The notes under the pieces are model-generated. The model was not told where the DNA came from and did no database searches. It saw only the letters and a program-made list of their open reading frames with translations. Positions 32,266 through 42,323 of a DNA stretch of 64,000 nucleotides are shown piece after piece; position 1 is the stretch's first letter; every line of letters starts with the position of its first letter. Made by a program: the position numbers and the translations under genes. Origin of the DNA: an uncultured Aquimarina sp. (GTDB lineage: Bacteria; Bacteroidota; Bacteroidia; Flavobacteriales; Flavobacteriaceae); NCBI GenBank assembly GCA_947495425.1, contig CANLYR010000011.1:1-64000 (forward strand). Direction: 5' to 3'.

Positions 32266-35200
32266 ATGAAAAGTAAAAAGGTCTTATTTTTAGTGTTTTT
32301 TTTGGCCATTTTACTACCATCTTATGGTCAGTATGAAATGGTTATCGATGCCTATGTTTTTAATCAAGATACTAAAAAGACCGTTTCACATGCAAATGTT
32401 GGTTTTATAGACAAAGGAGTTGGAACCGTTAGCGATGAAAACGGAAAGTTTTATTTGCGTTATGATGAGGACGAAATTAGTGATGATGATATCATACAGT
32501 TTTCAGGGGTTGGATACGAACCGATCAAATTTACGCACAAACAACTCTTTAAAATTTTAAATACCAATAACAAAATATTTCTAAAACCTTTATCAAATGA
32601 TCATTCAGACCAATTGGGTGCTGCTATCGTAGCCCGTAGATTAGACTCCATAGGATACATAACCTATGATTCAAATATGATGGCATATTGGAGTGATAAC
32701 AATGCCTTGGGTAGTGAAATAGGAGCCTTTATTAAATCAAGAAAAAAGAACGCCCAACTTGAGAACATACGGTTTAATATTATTGAAAATACAGCAGACA
32801 GTCTTGTTGTAAGAGTTAATATTTATAAAAATAATAAGGGCAAGCCAGGAGAGAACATAGTAATGGACAATATCTTGCACACAATTAGTCGAAAAAAAGG
32901 AGAAGAAAGGATTGATTTGTCGGATTATAATATTAGCGTTAATCAAGATTTTATAGCCAGTATTGAATTAGTAAAGGTGTATGGAGAGAATTTCAGATTT
33001 GCAATTACCGGTAGTAGAATAGGACATTCATTTATCAAAAACGGAAGTCAAAATTCCTGGATTTCCAAAGAAGATGCTGGGATAGCATTTAAGATGCATA
33101 TCAAAATTCCTTTACCATCATATACAGTAGATATGTATGAAAAACCGAAGCATATTACGCTATATTGGGATACTTCACTATCAATGAAAGATAAAAATAT
33201 CGATGAAGAGATAGCGTTTTTAGAAGCTTATTTTTTAGAATTGAATACTGCACATGTAGATTTAGTTACGTTCTCTAATAGTACAGCAAAGATAAAATCA
33301 TTTATAATTGATAATGGAGTAGGTAACACACTAATTAATGAGATTAAAAACATCAAGTATAATGGAGCTACTAATTTTTCGACGCTCTTTAACGAAAAAA
33401 ACATACCCAATCAATATCTCGTTTTTACCGATGGATACTATAACTACGGAAAACCTAAATTTGAGTACAATGATATACCGGTTTTTTACATAAGTAGCAA
33501 GATAACAGCAAATCACAAAGAATTACAGCAGTCAGCTTATTTTACCGGTGGGATGTATATAAATCTATTAAAAACCAATCCAAGCGTAGCAATAGATAAT
33601 ATTTTCGATACTACCAAAAATGATTTTGTTTATGATTTTGACACCTCTTCTGAGTTTATAAAAGGAACTGTAGCCTTCAAAGGCAAACCAATACAAGGTT
33701 GCAGGGTTTTGGTAAAAGAAACGATGAAGCATAGTGAGACTAATGCAGATGGTGTTTTTTATATACAAGCTAAAAAGGGAGATGTACTCATGTTTGACCA
33801 TTTTGGTTTTAAAAGTAAAGATGTATTGGTAGAAGACAATAACAAAGATGTCAATATTGAGCTAAAGCCCAAGTATAATATGTTGGGTGAGGTAAGGTTT
33901 GAAGATGCCAAAGAGCATGTTGAACCCGAAGTAAAAATGGGTGGTATCAAAAAAAATAAACGCAAGATTGGGTTTGCCAACTATACCATTGCCAAAAAAG
34001 ATTTTCCTGATGCAGCAATATACCTACCAGATTTGATACGATTTCAGTTTCCTGCAGTTAAGGTAATATCTCCAATAAGAAATCTCGATAATACCGTATA
34101 TTTAGCAAGAAGAGGAAGATCCATCGAAACAAGTACCGATATTTTGTTTGTGGTAAATGGGATTCCTCTAGATAGAGCACCAAATTTTCTGATGGTGGAT
34201 ATGATCGAAAATATAACCTATACGCCAGGTATAGCTGGAGCTTCAAGATATGGTACCTTGGGCAGGAATGGAGTATTCTATATTACCACCAATATGGATC
34301 AAAGCATTTTGGGAAAACGAGAGGAAAAAGAAAACACGTTGTTGATTACTGACAACGAATATAAAGAAGCGAGTATACAATTGATGCAACAAAATAATAG
34401 GCCAAAACATCTAGAGACGTTATGGGCAAGCACCACCTATGAAGAGGCAGTTGATCAATATTATCAATTACGTGAAAACCATATTCACGACACAAAGTTT
34501 TATCTGTATTGCTTTGAGTATTTTAAATATCGAAACATTGATTTTTCTAAAGAAATATTATCAAATCTTGCAGAAATAAGAGATAGTGATTATGGTACGC
34601 TTCGAGCATTAGCCTTCAGGCTAGAAGCGTTAGGAGAGAAAAAAGATGCAATGCTTATTTATAAGCGTATTTTTGAAATAAAACCTGATTATGCACAATC
34701 CTATCTTGATTTGGCCAGAATTTACAAGGATAATAAGCAGTATCAAAAGGCATTCGATATCTACAAAATTATGCTTCAGGATAAAGAAAGGGTTGTAGAT
34801 TTTAAAGAAGTGAAACCGCAGGTTGTATCACAATTACAACACCTTCTTAATCTTAATAGAATAGAGGTGTCATACACCGATGTGCCAAGAGATTTTCTTG
34901 TTGTTAAAAGTGCACCAGTGCGTATTGTTTTTGATTGGAATGATCCCAAAGCAAAGTTTGATCTTCAATTTGTAAATCCTAAAAATAAGTTTTACGAATG
35001 GCACAATCAATTGCATCAAAATAAACAACTTACCCCCAAGGATAAAGGTTATGGAGCACTATCCAAAGAGTTTGTTCTGGATAATTCGTTACAAGGCAAT
35101 TGGATAGTGAATCTCGAGGCGGATCGCAATTTATCAATTTATGACAATGTCTTTTTGAAATATACTATATACAGGAACTATGGTCTATCTAATGAGACCA

Positions 35201-35268
35201 AAGAGGTGAAATTTATAAAATTATACAATCAAAAGGAAAAAGTAACGCTGGATACGTTTTCTATATAA
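32266..35268 (+). CDS. multidomain protein: carboxypeptidase-regulatory-like domains, vWA-like MIDAS region, TonB plug-like segment, TPR
   Basis: ITLYWDTSLSMKDKN (DxSxS); two CarboxypepD_reg-like segments; GASRYGTLGRNGVFYITT plug-like; TPR C-terminus. Confidence 0.7.
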   Translation: MKSKKVLFLVFFLAILLPSYGQYEMVIDAYVFNQDTKKTVSHANVGFIDKGVGTVSDENGKFYLRYDEDEISDDDIIQFSGVGYEPIKFTHKQLFKILNTNNKIFLKPLSNDHSDQLGAAIVARRLDSIGYITYDSNMMAYWSDNNALGSEIGAFIKSRKKNAQLENIRFNIIENTADSLVVRVNIYKNNKGKPGENIVMDNILHTISRKKGEERIDLSDYNISVNQDFIASIELVKVYGENFRFAITGSRIGHSFIKNGSQNSWISKEDAGIAFKMHIKIPLPSYTVDMYEKPKHITLYWDTSLSMKDKNIDEEIAFLEAYFLELNTAHVDLVTFSNSTAKIKSFIIDNGVGNTLINEIKNIKYNGATNFSTLFNEKNIPNQYLVFTDGYYNYGKPKFEYNDIPVFYISSKITANHKELQQSAYFTGGMYINLLKTNPSVAIDNIFDTTKNDFVYDFDTSSEFIKGTVAFKGKPIQGCRVLVKETMKHSETNADGVFYIQAKKGDVLMFDHFGFKSKDVLVEDNNKDVNIELKPKYNMLGEVRFEDAKEHVEPEVKMGGIKKNKRKIGFANYTIAKKDFPDAAIYLPDLIRFQFPAVKVISPIRNLDNTVYLARRGRSIETSTDILFVVNGIPLDRAPNFLMVDMIENITYTPGIAGASRYGTLGRNGVFYITTNMDQSILGKREEKENTLLITDNEYKEASIQLMQQNNRPKHLETLWASTTYEEAVDQYYQLRENHIHDTKFYLYCFEYFKYRNIDFSKEILSNLAEIRDSDYGTLRALAFRLEALGEKKDAMLIYKRIFEIKPDYAQSYLDLARIYKDNKQYQKAFDIYKIMLQDKERVVDFKEVKPQVVSQLQHLLNLNRIEVSYTDVPRDFLVVKSAPVRIVFDWNDPKAKFDLQFVNPKNKFYEWHNQLHQNKQLTPKDKGYGALSKEFVLDNSLQGNWIVNLEADRNLSIYDNVFLKYTIYRNYGLSNETKEVKFIKLYNQKEKVTLDTFSI

Positions 35269-35387
35269 TGACTTCAATATATGAGTACGCCAAGAATCTA
35301 TATTGTATGGCTACAGTGTTAAGAAGCATTTGTTTTAAGACCAATTTTCTTACCTTTCCCTTCACTACAAACAAAAACACGTACGAT

Positions 35388-37178
35388 ATGATTAAAAAAA
35401 TACTTACTGTAGTATGCATTGCTATAGTTTTTACAGGATGTAAGGACGAGAAAACTACCAAAGCACCAATTACAGCAATAGATATTAGCGCCAAATTTGA
35501 TGAAATGCTAGGTAATTATTACGAAGAAGGCTTACAGCTCAATCCTATACAAGCTACCTACGCTGGGGATAATCGTTTTAATGACCAGTTTCCAAATCCA
35601 TTGGCAGATGAAACGGTAAACAAGGTAAAGGCATATTACAACAAATACAAAGAAGAACTAGCCAAATTTGACGATACTACACTTTCTGAAAGTGAAAAAA
35701 TGACCAAAGCTATCCTAAATTGGGAATGTGATATCAACCTCGAAGGTTTTAAGTACAGAAAAGACTATTTTCCAATAGATCAGATGTGGTCTATAAATTT
35801 GTCCGCAGGTCAATTGGCAAGTGGGGCTAGTGCACAGCCTTTCAAAACTGTGAAAGACTATAAGAATTGGCTCAAACGTCTTGAGGGATATTTGGAGTGG
35901 ATGAATTCTGCCAAAGAAAAAATGAAAGAAGGTATGACCCAAGGGTATGTGCTGCCAAAACCTTTAATTGTAAAAGTACTTCCTCAATTAGAAGCGCTAA
36001 CGGTAGAAGATCTGGATCAACATCTTTTTTATACTCCAGCAAAGAGTTTTCCTAAAGATTTTTCTGAAGCAGATAAAAAACAACTGACTGAGGCGTATAG
36101 TACAATGGTATCCGAAAAAATTATCCCTGCCTACAAAAGTTTACATGACTTTATGAGTACCGAATATCTTGAAGCAGGTAGAGCTAGCTCAGGTATTTCT
36201 GATATTCCTAACGGTGAAGCGTTGTATAAGTATCAAATCAAGCTATATACAACAACCAACATGACTGCCGATGAGATTCATAAGCTAGGATTGTCTGAAG
36301 TTGCACGAATATCCTCTGAAATGGAGAAAATAAAAGAACAGGTTGGATATAAAGGTGACCTAAAATCATTCTTTGATCATGTGCGCAATAAGAAAGAACT
36401 GATGCCATTCACAGCGCCACAACAAGTGATCGATAATTTCAACGCGATCCATGATCGTATGAAACCACAGATCGAAAAATTGTTTGATGTAAAACCAAAA
36501 ACACTTTTTGAAGTACGACGTACAGAAGCGTTTCGTGAGAAATCTGCAAGCGCAGAATATAATCCCGGATCATTAGATGGGACTCGTCCGGGGATTTTTT
36601 ATACCCCAATTCCAGAGGTTACAAAATACAATACGTACAGCGATGAGTCTTTATTTTTACATGAGGCTATCCCAGGACATCACTATCAAATTTCGCTAAC
36701 GCGAGAAAGCGAAGTGTTACCAAAATTCAGAAAAACACTTTGGTATAGCGGGTATGGCGAAGGTTGGGCATTATACAGTGAGTCTTTGGGTAAAGAACTA
36801 GGATTATATACCGATCCATACCAGTATTTTGGGATGTTAGGTGCAGAAATGCATCGTGCTGTTCGTTTGGTAGTAGATACAGGATTACATTCTAAAGGGT
36901 GGACAAGAGAGCAAGCGATACAATATTCATTAAATAACGAAGCAGAATCAGAAGCTGGGATCACCTCAGAGATCGAACGTTATATGGCCAATCCCGGTCA
37001 GGCATTATCCTATAAAATTGGTCAGTTGAAGATTATCGAATTGCGAGCAAAAGCAGAAAAAGAGTTAGGAGACACATTCGATATTCGACAATTTCATAAC
37101 CAAGTACTAGAAACCGGATGTGTACCCCTGGCATTACTAGAACATAAGATCAATACCTGGATTGTTACAAGCAAATAG
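35388..37178 (+). CDS. DUF885 family lipoprotein
   Basis: LFLHEAIPGHHYQISLTRE; GWALYSESLGKELG; lipobox FTGCKDEK. Confidence 0.92.
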   Translation: MIKKILTVVCIAIVFTGCKDEKTTKAPITAIDISAKFDEMLGNYYEEGLQLNPIQATYAGDNRFNDQFPNPLADETVNKVKAYYNKYKEELAKFDDTTLSESEKMTKAILNWECDINLEGFKYRKDYFPIDQMWSINLSAGQLASGASAQPFKTVKDYKNWLKRLEGYLEWMNSAKEKMKEGMTQGYVLPKPLIVKVLPQLEALTVEDLDQHLFYTPAKSFPKDFSEADKKQLTEAYSTMVSEKIIPAYKSLHDFMSTEYLEAGRASSGISDIPNGEALYKYQIKLYTTTNMTADEIHKLGLSEVARISSEMEKIKEQVGYKGDLKSFFDHVRNKKELMPFTAPQQVIDNFNAIHDRMKPQIEKLFDVKPKTLFEVRRTEAFREKSASAEYNPGSLDGTRPGIFYTPIPEVTKYNTYSDESLFLHEAIPGHHYQISLTRESEVLPKFRKTLWYSGYGEGWALYSESLGKELGLYTDPYQYFGMLGAEMHRAVRLVVDTGLHSKGWTREQAIQYSLNNEAESEAGITSEIERYMANPGQALSYKIGQLKIIELRAKAEKELGDTFDIRQFHNQVLETGCVPLALLEHKINTWIVTSK

Positions 37179-37370
37179 TATTTATATACTCCCTTAGGCA
37201 TCATTTGGGTTAAAATACTGTAAATATTGTAAAGGGTTTTTTGGAATGAAGTTGTTTTACTCGATAATCCTGCCTCAGGAAGACACAGCGAGATTTGAAT
37301 GCACCGAGGATTGACTCGAAACCTTAATACCTGTTCTTTTGGAACACCTCTTGGGCTTATATACGCATTG

Positions 37371-37403
37371 AAGGTTTGACCTATTAAAGTCAAACCTTTT
37401 TTT
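37371..37403 (+). terminator. intrinsic terminator
   Basis: AAGGTTTGAC/GTCAAACCTT stem followed by T tract. Confidence 0.8.
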
Positions 37404-37586
37404 ATAATCTTGATTGGAAGCACATTTCGATACAAATACTGATTCGTATGAATAATATGAGGCGATATGATATTTTCTAACAAAAAGAATGGCTAGTATA
37501 CAACTTTATTAAGAAAACCTTAACCACCTCAAAAGCCAGATATCCCTATTTTTAGATCCATAAAGACAACTCAACTCAACTATACC

Positions 37587-39221
37587 ATGCAAAAAATTAG
37601 CTTTTTATTTATTAGCACCTTATTTTTTATTTCCTGCCAACAATCTAAATTACCAGTAGATTTGTTAGTCCTAAATGCCAATATATATACAGTAGATGAT
37701 AACAATCCCAAAGCTGAGGCATTTGCAATACAGGATGGTAATTTTATTGCCGTTGGAAGTACCGAAGAGTTACTTCAGAAATATACAGCTACAGATACAC
37801 TGGATGCTAACGGAAAGACCATCCTACCGGGACTAATTGATGCACATTGCCATTTTTATAGATTAGGGCTACAGCAGCAAAAAGTAGATCTTGTAGGGAC
37901 TAAGAGTTATGATGAGGTTCTGGATCGTATTGTCGAATTTCAGAAAGAGAAAAATGTAACTTTTATCACTGGGCGGGGTTGGGATCAAAACGATTGGGAG
38001 ATAAAAGAATTTCCGAACAAAGAAAAACTTGATAGTTTATTTCCTGATACTCCGGTGGCTGTTACCAGGGTAGATGGTCACGCATTACTAGTCAATCAAA
38101 AAGCGTTGGATATGGCTGGTATTAATATATATGTTGATGTCATAGGAGGCGAGATTATTAAAAAAGAAGGCAAGCTCACAGGAGTACTGGTAGATAATGC
38201 GATGGTAATGATTAACAAGATATTACCAGAACCCACTCTTAAGGAGAAAATACAAGCTTTAAAAGATGCAGAGAAGATCAACTTTAGCTATGGATTAACT
38301 ACAGTAGATGATGCAGGATTAAGCCCACAAGTGATCGCTCTGATCGATAGTCTTCAAAAAACAGATCAGCTCAACATTAGAATGTATGCTATGGTCAGTA
38401 ATGTGCCCGAATATGTAGACTATTACTTAGAAAAAGGAGTGCATAAAACAGATAAGCTAAATGTCTCTTCATTCAAAGTATATGCAGATGGTGCATTAGG
38501 ATCCAGGGGAGCCACATTAAAACAACCGTATTCTGATCAGGAAAATCATTATGGAGCCATGGTCATTGGTAACGAAGACTTTAAAAATTTAGCAAGCCGA
38601 TTAGCAGCATCTCCTTTTCAGATGAATACGCATGCGATAGGGGATTCTGCCAATGCTGTAGTGATGAATACTTATTATGAGGTACTTAAGAACAAGTCCG
38701 ACCGCAGATGGCGAGTAGAACATGCTCAGGTAGTAGCACCAGAAGAGTTCAAACTCTTAAATGATAACCTTGTCATGAGTGTTCAGCCCACACATGCTAC
38801 TAGTGATATGTACTGGGCAGACGAAAGATTGGGTGAAGAACGTATCAAAGGAGCCTATGCATATAAAAAATTATTAGAAAAAACAGGTAAACTCGCTTTG
38901 GGGACCGATTATCCGGTAGAGCATGTGAGTCCGTTTTATACATTTTATGCGGCCGTTGCCCGAAAAGACCTCAAGCAGTATCCAGAAGAAGGTTTTCAGA
39001 AAGAAGATGCATTAACACGCGAAGAAACGCTAAAAGGAATGACAATCTGGGCGGCTTACAGTAATTTTGAAGAAATAGAAAAAGGAAGCATTACAGTAGG
39101 TAAATTTGCTGATTTTGTGATTCTAGTGGATAATATCATGGAAGTTGAAGAAGACAAAATTCCTAACATCAAGGTTAAAGCTACTTATATTGCGGGTGAG
39201 CAAGTTTTTGTGATAGATTAG
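37587..39221 (+). CDS. amidohydrolase (YtcJ-like)
   Basis: LPGLIDAHCHFYRLG; YADGALGSRGATL; lipobox FISCQQS. Confidence 0.93.
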   Translation: MQKISFLFISTLFFISCQQSKLPVDLLVLNANIYTVDDNNPKAEAFAIQDGNFIAVGSTEELLQKYTATDTLDANGKTILPGLIDAHCHFYRLGLQQQKVDLVGTKSYDEVLDRIVEFQKEKNVTFITGRGWDQNDWEIKEFPNKEKLDSLFPDTPVAVTRVDGHALLVNQKALDMAGINIYVDVIGGEIIKKEGKLTGVLVDNAMVMINKILPEPTLKEKIQALKDAEKINFSYGLTTVDDAGLSPQVIALIDSLQKTDQLNIRMYAMVSNVPEYVDYYLEKGVHKTDKLNVSSFKVYADGALGSRGATLKQPYSDQENHYGAMVIGNEDFKNLASRLAASPFQMNTHAIGDSANAVVMNTYYEVLKNKSDRRWRVEHAQVVAPEEFKLLNDNLVMSVQPTHATSDMYWADERLGEERIKGAYAYKKLLEKTGKLALGTDYPVEHVSPFYTFYAAVARKDLKQYPEEGFQKEDALTREETLKGMTIWAAYSNFEEIEKGSITVGKFADFVILVDNIMEVEEDKIPNIKVKATYIAGEQVFVID

Positions 39222-39327
39222 CCTGTCTTTTTTGAATTTAGTTATGTATAAGAAGATATATTGGCAAATCAAGATGTTTTTTACTGATTGGTTAACCACA
39301 AACAATAAAATAGTCCTCTACATTAAC

Positions 39328-39360
39328 TTTACGTAGTAATTTATTATATTTGTACGTAAA
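39328..39360. promoter_or_regulatory. TA-module promoter with inverted-repeat operator
   Basis: TTTACGTA (39328-39335) and TACGTAAA (39353-39360) with -7 TATATTTG (39345-39352) between them. Confidence 0.7.
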
Positions 39361-39369
39361 TTTTGCAAC

Positions 39370-39615
39370 ATGGACAAAAAACTAACATTAAGTTTAGATA
39401 AAAGTATAATCGAAAGTGCTAAAAAATATGCTAAATCGAATGATATCAGTTTATCTAAACTTATCGAAGCATATTTGAAAACGCTAACTAAAAGTAGGAA
39501 AAGTAAAACAGATATAACTCCTCTCGTAGAAAGTTTGAGTGGCGTGATATCTTTCGATAAAGATTTTGATATAAAAGATTCTTATACTGATTATCTAATT
39601 GAAAAATATAAATGA
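39370..39615 (+). CDS. antitoxin, RHH-like (DUF6364-type)
   Basis: KLTLSLDKSIIESAKKYAKSNDISLSKLIEAYLK. Confidence 0.88.
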   Translation: MDKKLTLSLDKSIIESAKKYAKSNDISLSKLIEAYLKTLTKSRKSKTDITPLVESLSGVISFDKDFDIKDSYTDYLIEKYK

Positions 39616-40025
39616 GTAGATTATTAATTGACACCAATATTATTATAGACTTATTATCCAAAAGAGATAAATTCTATGACGAGGCAGCTGATCTATTCTC
39701 TCGGGCAGATAAAAAAGAATTAGAATTAACAATTTCATCATTGACATTTGCTAATACGAATTATATTCTTTCTAAAATAAAATCGGAAAAAGAAGCTCGA
39801 AAAATATTACGTAAATTTAAGGTGCTTGTAGAGTTATTAAGTTTGGATGATAAAATAACGGAATTAGCTTTAAGTGATGATAATTTTCGAGATTTCGAAG
39901 ATGGACTGCAATATTATTCAGCAATTGAAAATCAAATTGATGTGATTATTACTCGAAATAAAAAGGACTTTAAAAACTCAAAAATTCCAGTACTTACAGC
40001 AAAAGAATTCTTGGCACGAAAATAA
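39612..40025 (+). CDS. PIN-domain toxin
   Basis: LLIDTNIIIDLLSKRD; DFEDGLQYYSAIENQIDVIITRNKKDF; ATGA overlap with the antitoxin. Confidence 0.92.
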   Translation: MSRLLIDTNIIIDLLSKRDKFYDEAADLFSRADKKELELTISSLTFANTNYILSKIKSEKEARKILRKFKVLVELLSLDDKITELALSDDNFRDFEDGLQYYSAIENQIDVIITRNKKDFKNSKIPVLTAKEFLARK

Positions 40026-40105
40026 TGCCAGTGGTTAACTTGATATACTATTTAGATGTGCTCAATCAAAAGCGCCTATGGTGCCGTAAGTGACTAATGT
40101 ATTGA

Positions 40106-40882
40106 TTATCTCCCTCCATTAGCTCGCAAATCAGCAATACATTGGCTATCAAGCTCAGGTACTTCGTTACCAATACCCATCATGCCGCTACCAAATTCTA
40201 TGGCAGCTTCCATCAAGCATCCGGCTACATTGCAATGGTTATTACCTTCACCTTCTGTATCGGTAGCTTCATGTTCAGATTGTAAAGGGGTACTAATATT
40301 TACTAATCCAAGTAAATGTGCAAATTCATGATTTAGGGTTGCAGTTTCAATTGTACTTAATAAAGGAGCGCCAGGTCGATTACTAAACTTACGCAGTGTT
40401 TCTTCGTAAATCACCACCGAAGTGTTTAAATATGCTGTTCCCAAAGTAACCTGCTCATCGGTGTCCTTTTCATTACTACCATCTGCAAAGTATACATACA
40501 CTGCGATGTCACCTTCTTCATTAAATATAGTTCTGTTATCATTTTCTATAGCTCTAATTTCTTCAATGGAAAAAGGAGCTTCGCCAGAAGAAGCGACGGT
40601 GCGTTGGATAATTGTAATTCCGTCAGGTTTGAATAAGCGTTGTTGCAAAAAGTTTCTCAACCCATTTATAGCAGTTGTAGTAGGCTCAAACCCCTGAATA
40701 GATACAATTTCAATAGATACGCTATTAAAATTTACAGCACTCAAAAGATCGTTTGCAGAAGTGCCCAGAGGTTTTGTATTTGCTTCCTGAGATGCATTAT
40801 TACCGTTATCATCGTCATCACTACACCCTACAAGTATAAATAAAGAGAGCACTAAGTAACTAAAGAGTTTTATAAGGTGCAT
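40106..40882 (-). CDS. lipoprotein with metalloprotease-like motif
   Basis: LVGCSDDDDNG lipobox; NHEFAHLLGLVN. Confidence 0.75.
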   Translation of the reverse strand: MHLIKLFSYLVLSLFILVGCSDDDDNGNNASQEANTKPLGTSANDLLSAVNFNSVSIEIVSIQGFEPTTTAINGLRNFLQQRLFKPDGITIIQRTVASSGEAPFSIEEIRAIENDNRTIFNEEGDIAVYVYFADGSNEKDTDEQVTLGTAYLNTSVVIYEETLRKFSNRPGAPLLSTIETATLNHEFAHLLGLVNISTPLQSEHEATDTEGEGNNHCNVAGCLMEAAIEFGSGMMGIGNEVPELDSQCIADLRANGGR

Positions 40883-41005
40883 ACTATGTAACATAATTTG
40901 TGTATAAACGAATGAACAAGAAGCTAGTTTTTACTTTAACATCATCTTTAAAGTAATCTCTTGGTTTCTCACAAAGATTATACCATCAATACATAAATGT
41001 AAAAT

Positions 41006-41719
41006 TTAATCTGCAATACGCAACCTTGCTAGATAATCATTATTCTCACCTTCAAACAATACTTCTGATAAAAAGCCATTGGCATTAGCAGCATTTTGTA
41101 GGGTATTATAGTCAAGATATAGCCAATCAAACCAATCAGATTCTAGGGCTTTGTACTTTAGTTTATATTGCATTTCGCCATAATATCCGGCAGAAGCATC
41201 TATCCAAAAACCATCATCTTCATCTGTAAAAAGATAGGATATGTCTGATGAGTCGATTAGGATTTGACCTCCTGGTTGTAGGAGTGTTTTCATATGTGTA
41301 AAAAACCGATCGATATAATCTAATTTACCAATAATCCCGGTTCCATTCATTAAAAACAGAAGCGTGTCAAACTTCTGATTAGACAATGTATAAATATCTT
41401 GAACCCGAGCATTAATAATGCCTCTTTTTTTACAAATTTCTACAGCTCCTTGCGAAGTATCTATACCAAATACCTTGAGGTTTTTCTCGTTTTGAAGATA
41501 AAGGGTATGGCTACCGGCACCACAACCTACATCTAGTACGTCACCATAACTTTTGGTTAGCGCCTTTTGTTCTATAGTTGGCATCTCATCATACTTTCTG
41601 AAGAGATACGATACAGGGATACTATCGTCATCAAAGTCTGGAGCCAACACAATGATATCTTTAGAATGGTTCTTATTATAAAAGTCTTTTATAGCTTCTC
41701 CAAAAACATCTTTGTTCAT
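41006..41719 (-). CDS. class I SAM-dependent methyltransferase
   Basis: DVLDVGCGAGSHTLYL; GIDTSQGAVEICKKRGI. Confidence 0.9.
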   Translation of the reverse strand: MNKDVFGEAIKDFYNKNHSKDIIVLAPDFDDDSIPVSYLFRKYDEMPTIEQKALTKSYGDVLDVGCGAGSHTLYLQNEKNLKVFGIDTSQGAVEICKKRGIINARVQDIYTLSNQKFDTLLFLMNGTGIIGKLDYIDRFFTHMKTLLQPGGQILIDSSDISYLFTDEDDGFWIDASAGYYGEMQYKLKYKALESDWFDWLYLDYNTLQNAANANGFLSEVLFEGENNDYLARLRIAD

Positions 41720-41758
41720 AATTGTATTTCGTAAATCGTAAATCGTAATTTTGTGATT

Positions 41759-42253
41759 ATGCAAGAATTTATAGATCAATTACCACAACTCGCCAAAGAT
41801 AAGCATAACGAGAACAAAAAGTTCTTTACGAAGCTTAAAAAGAAGCCACCAAAGAAGCTTGATCAAATCATGCAAGACCTACACGATGCAGAGTTTGCGC
41901 AAACTGATTGTCTGCAATGTGCAAATTGTTGTAAAACTACGGGTCCTTTGTTTACCGACAAAGATGTAGCACGTATTTCAAAGCATGTAAAGATGAAACC
42001 ATATCAGTTTGAACAAGAGTATTTGAGAATAGATGAAGATGGAGATTTGATATTACAACAAACTCCTTGTGTATTTCTTGGTTCAGATAATTATTGTTCG
42101 ATTTATGAAGTACGGCCAAAAGCATGTCGAGAATATCCGCATACCGACCGAAAAAAATTTCAACAGATTTCTAATCTTACCTTGAAGAATGTTGCAATAT
42201 GCCCTGCAGCCTATAATATTGTTGAGAAAATGAAAGCTAAAATGTATTCATAA
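41759..42253 (+). CDS. YkgJ-family cysteine cluster protein
   Basis: CLQCANCCKTTGPLFTDKDVARI; CVFLGSDNYCSIYEVRPKACREYPH. Confidence 0.92.
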   Translation: MQEFIDQLPQLAKDKHNENKKFFTKLKKKPPKKLDQIMQDLHDAEFAQTDCLQCANCCKTTGPLFTDKDVARISKHVKMKPYQFEQEYLRIDEDGDLILQQTPCVFLGSDNYCSIYEVRPKACREYPHTDRKKFQQISNLTLKNVAICPAAYNIVEKMKAKMYS

Positions 42254-42323
42254 TCAAAGTGTTTCTCTGATTTTGTAAATAGAGGTATATTGTCTATGTG
42301 CACTTTATGGGATAAGGTATCTA

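Noticed and set aside
37094-37483. 129-aa minus-strand ORF overlapping the DUF885 gene 3' end
   Set aside because: Mostly covers a noncoding repeat and terminator; no signal or domain features.
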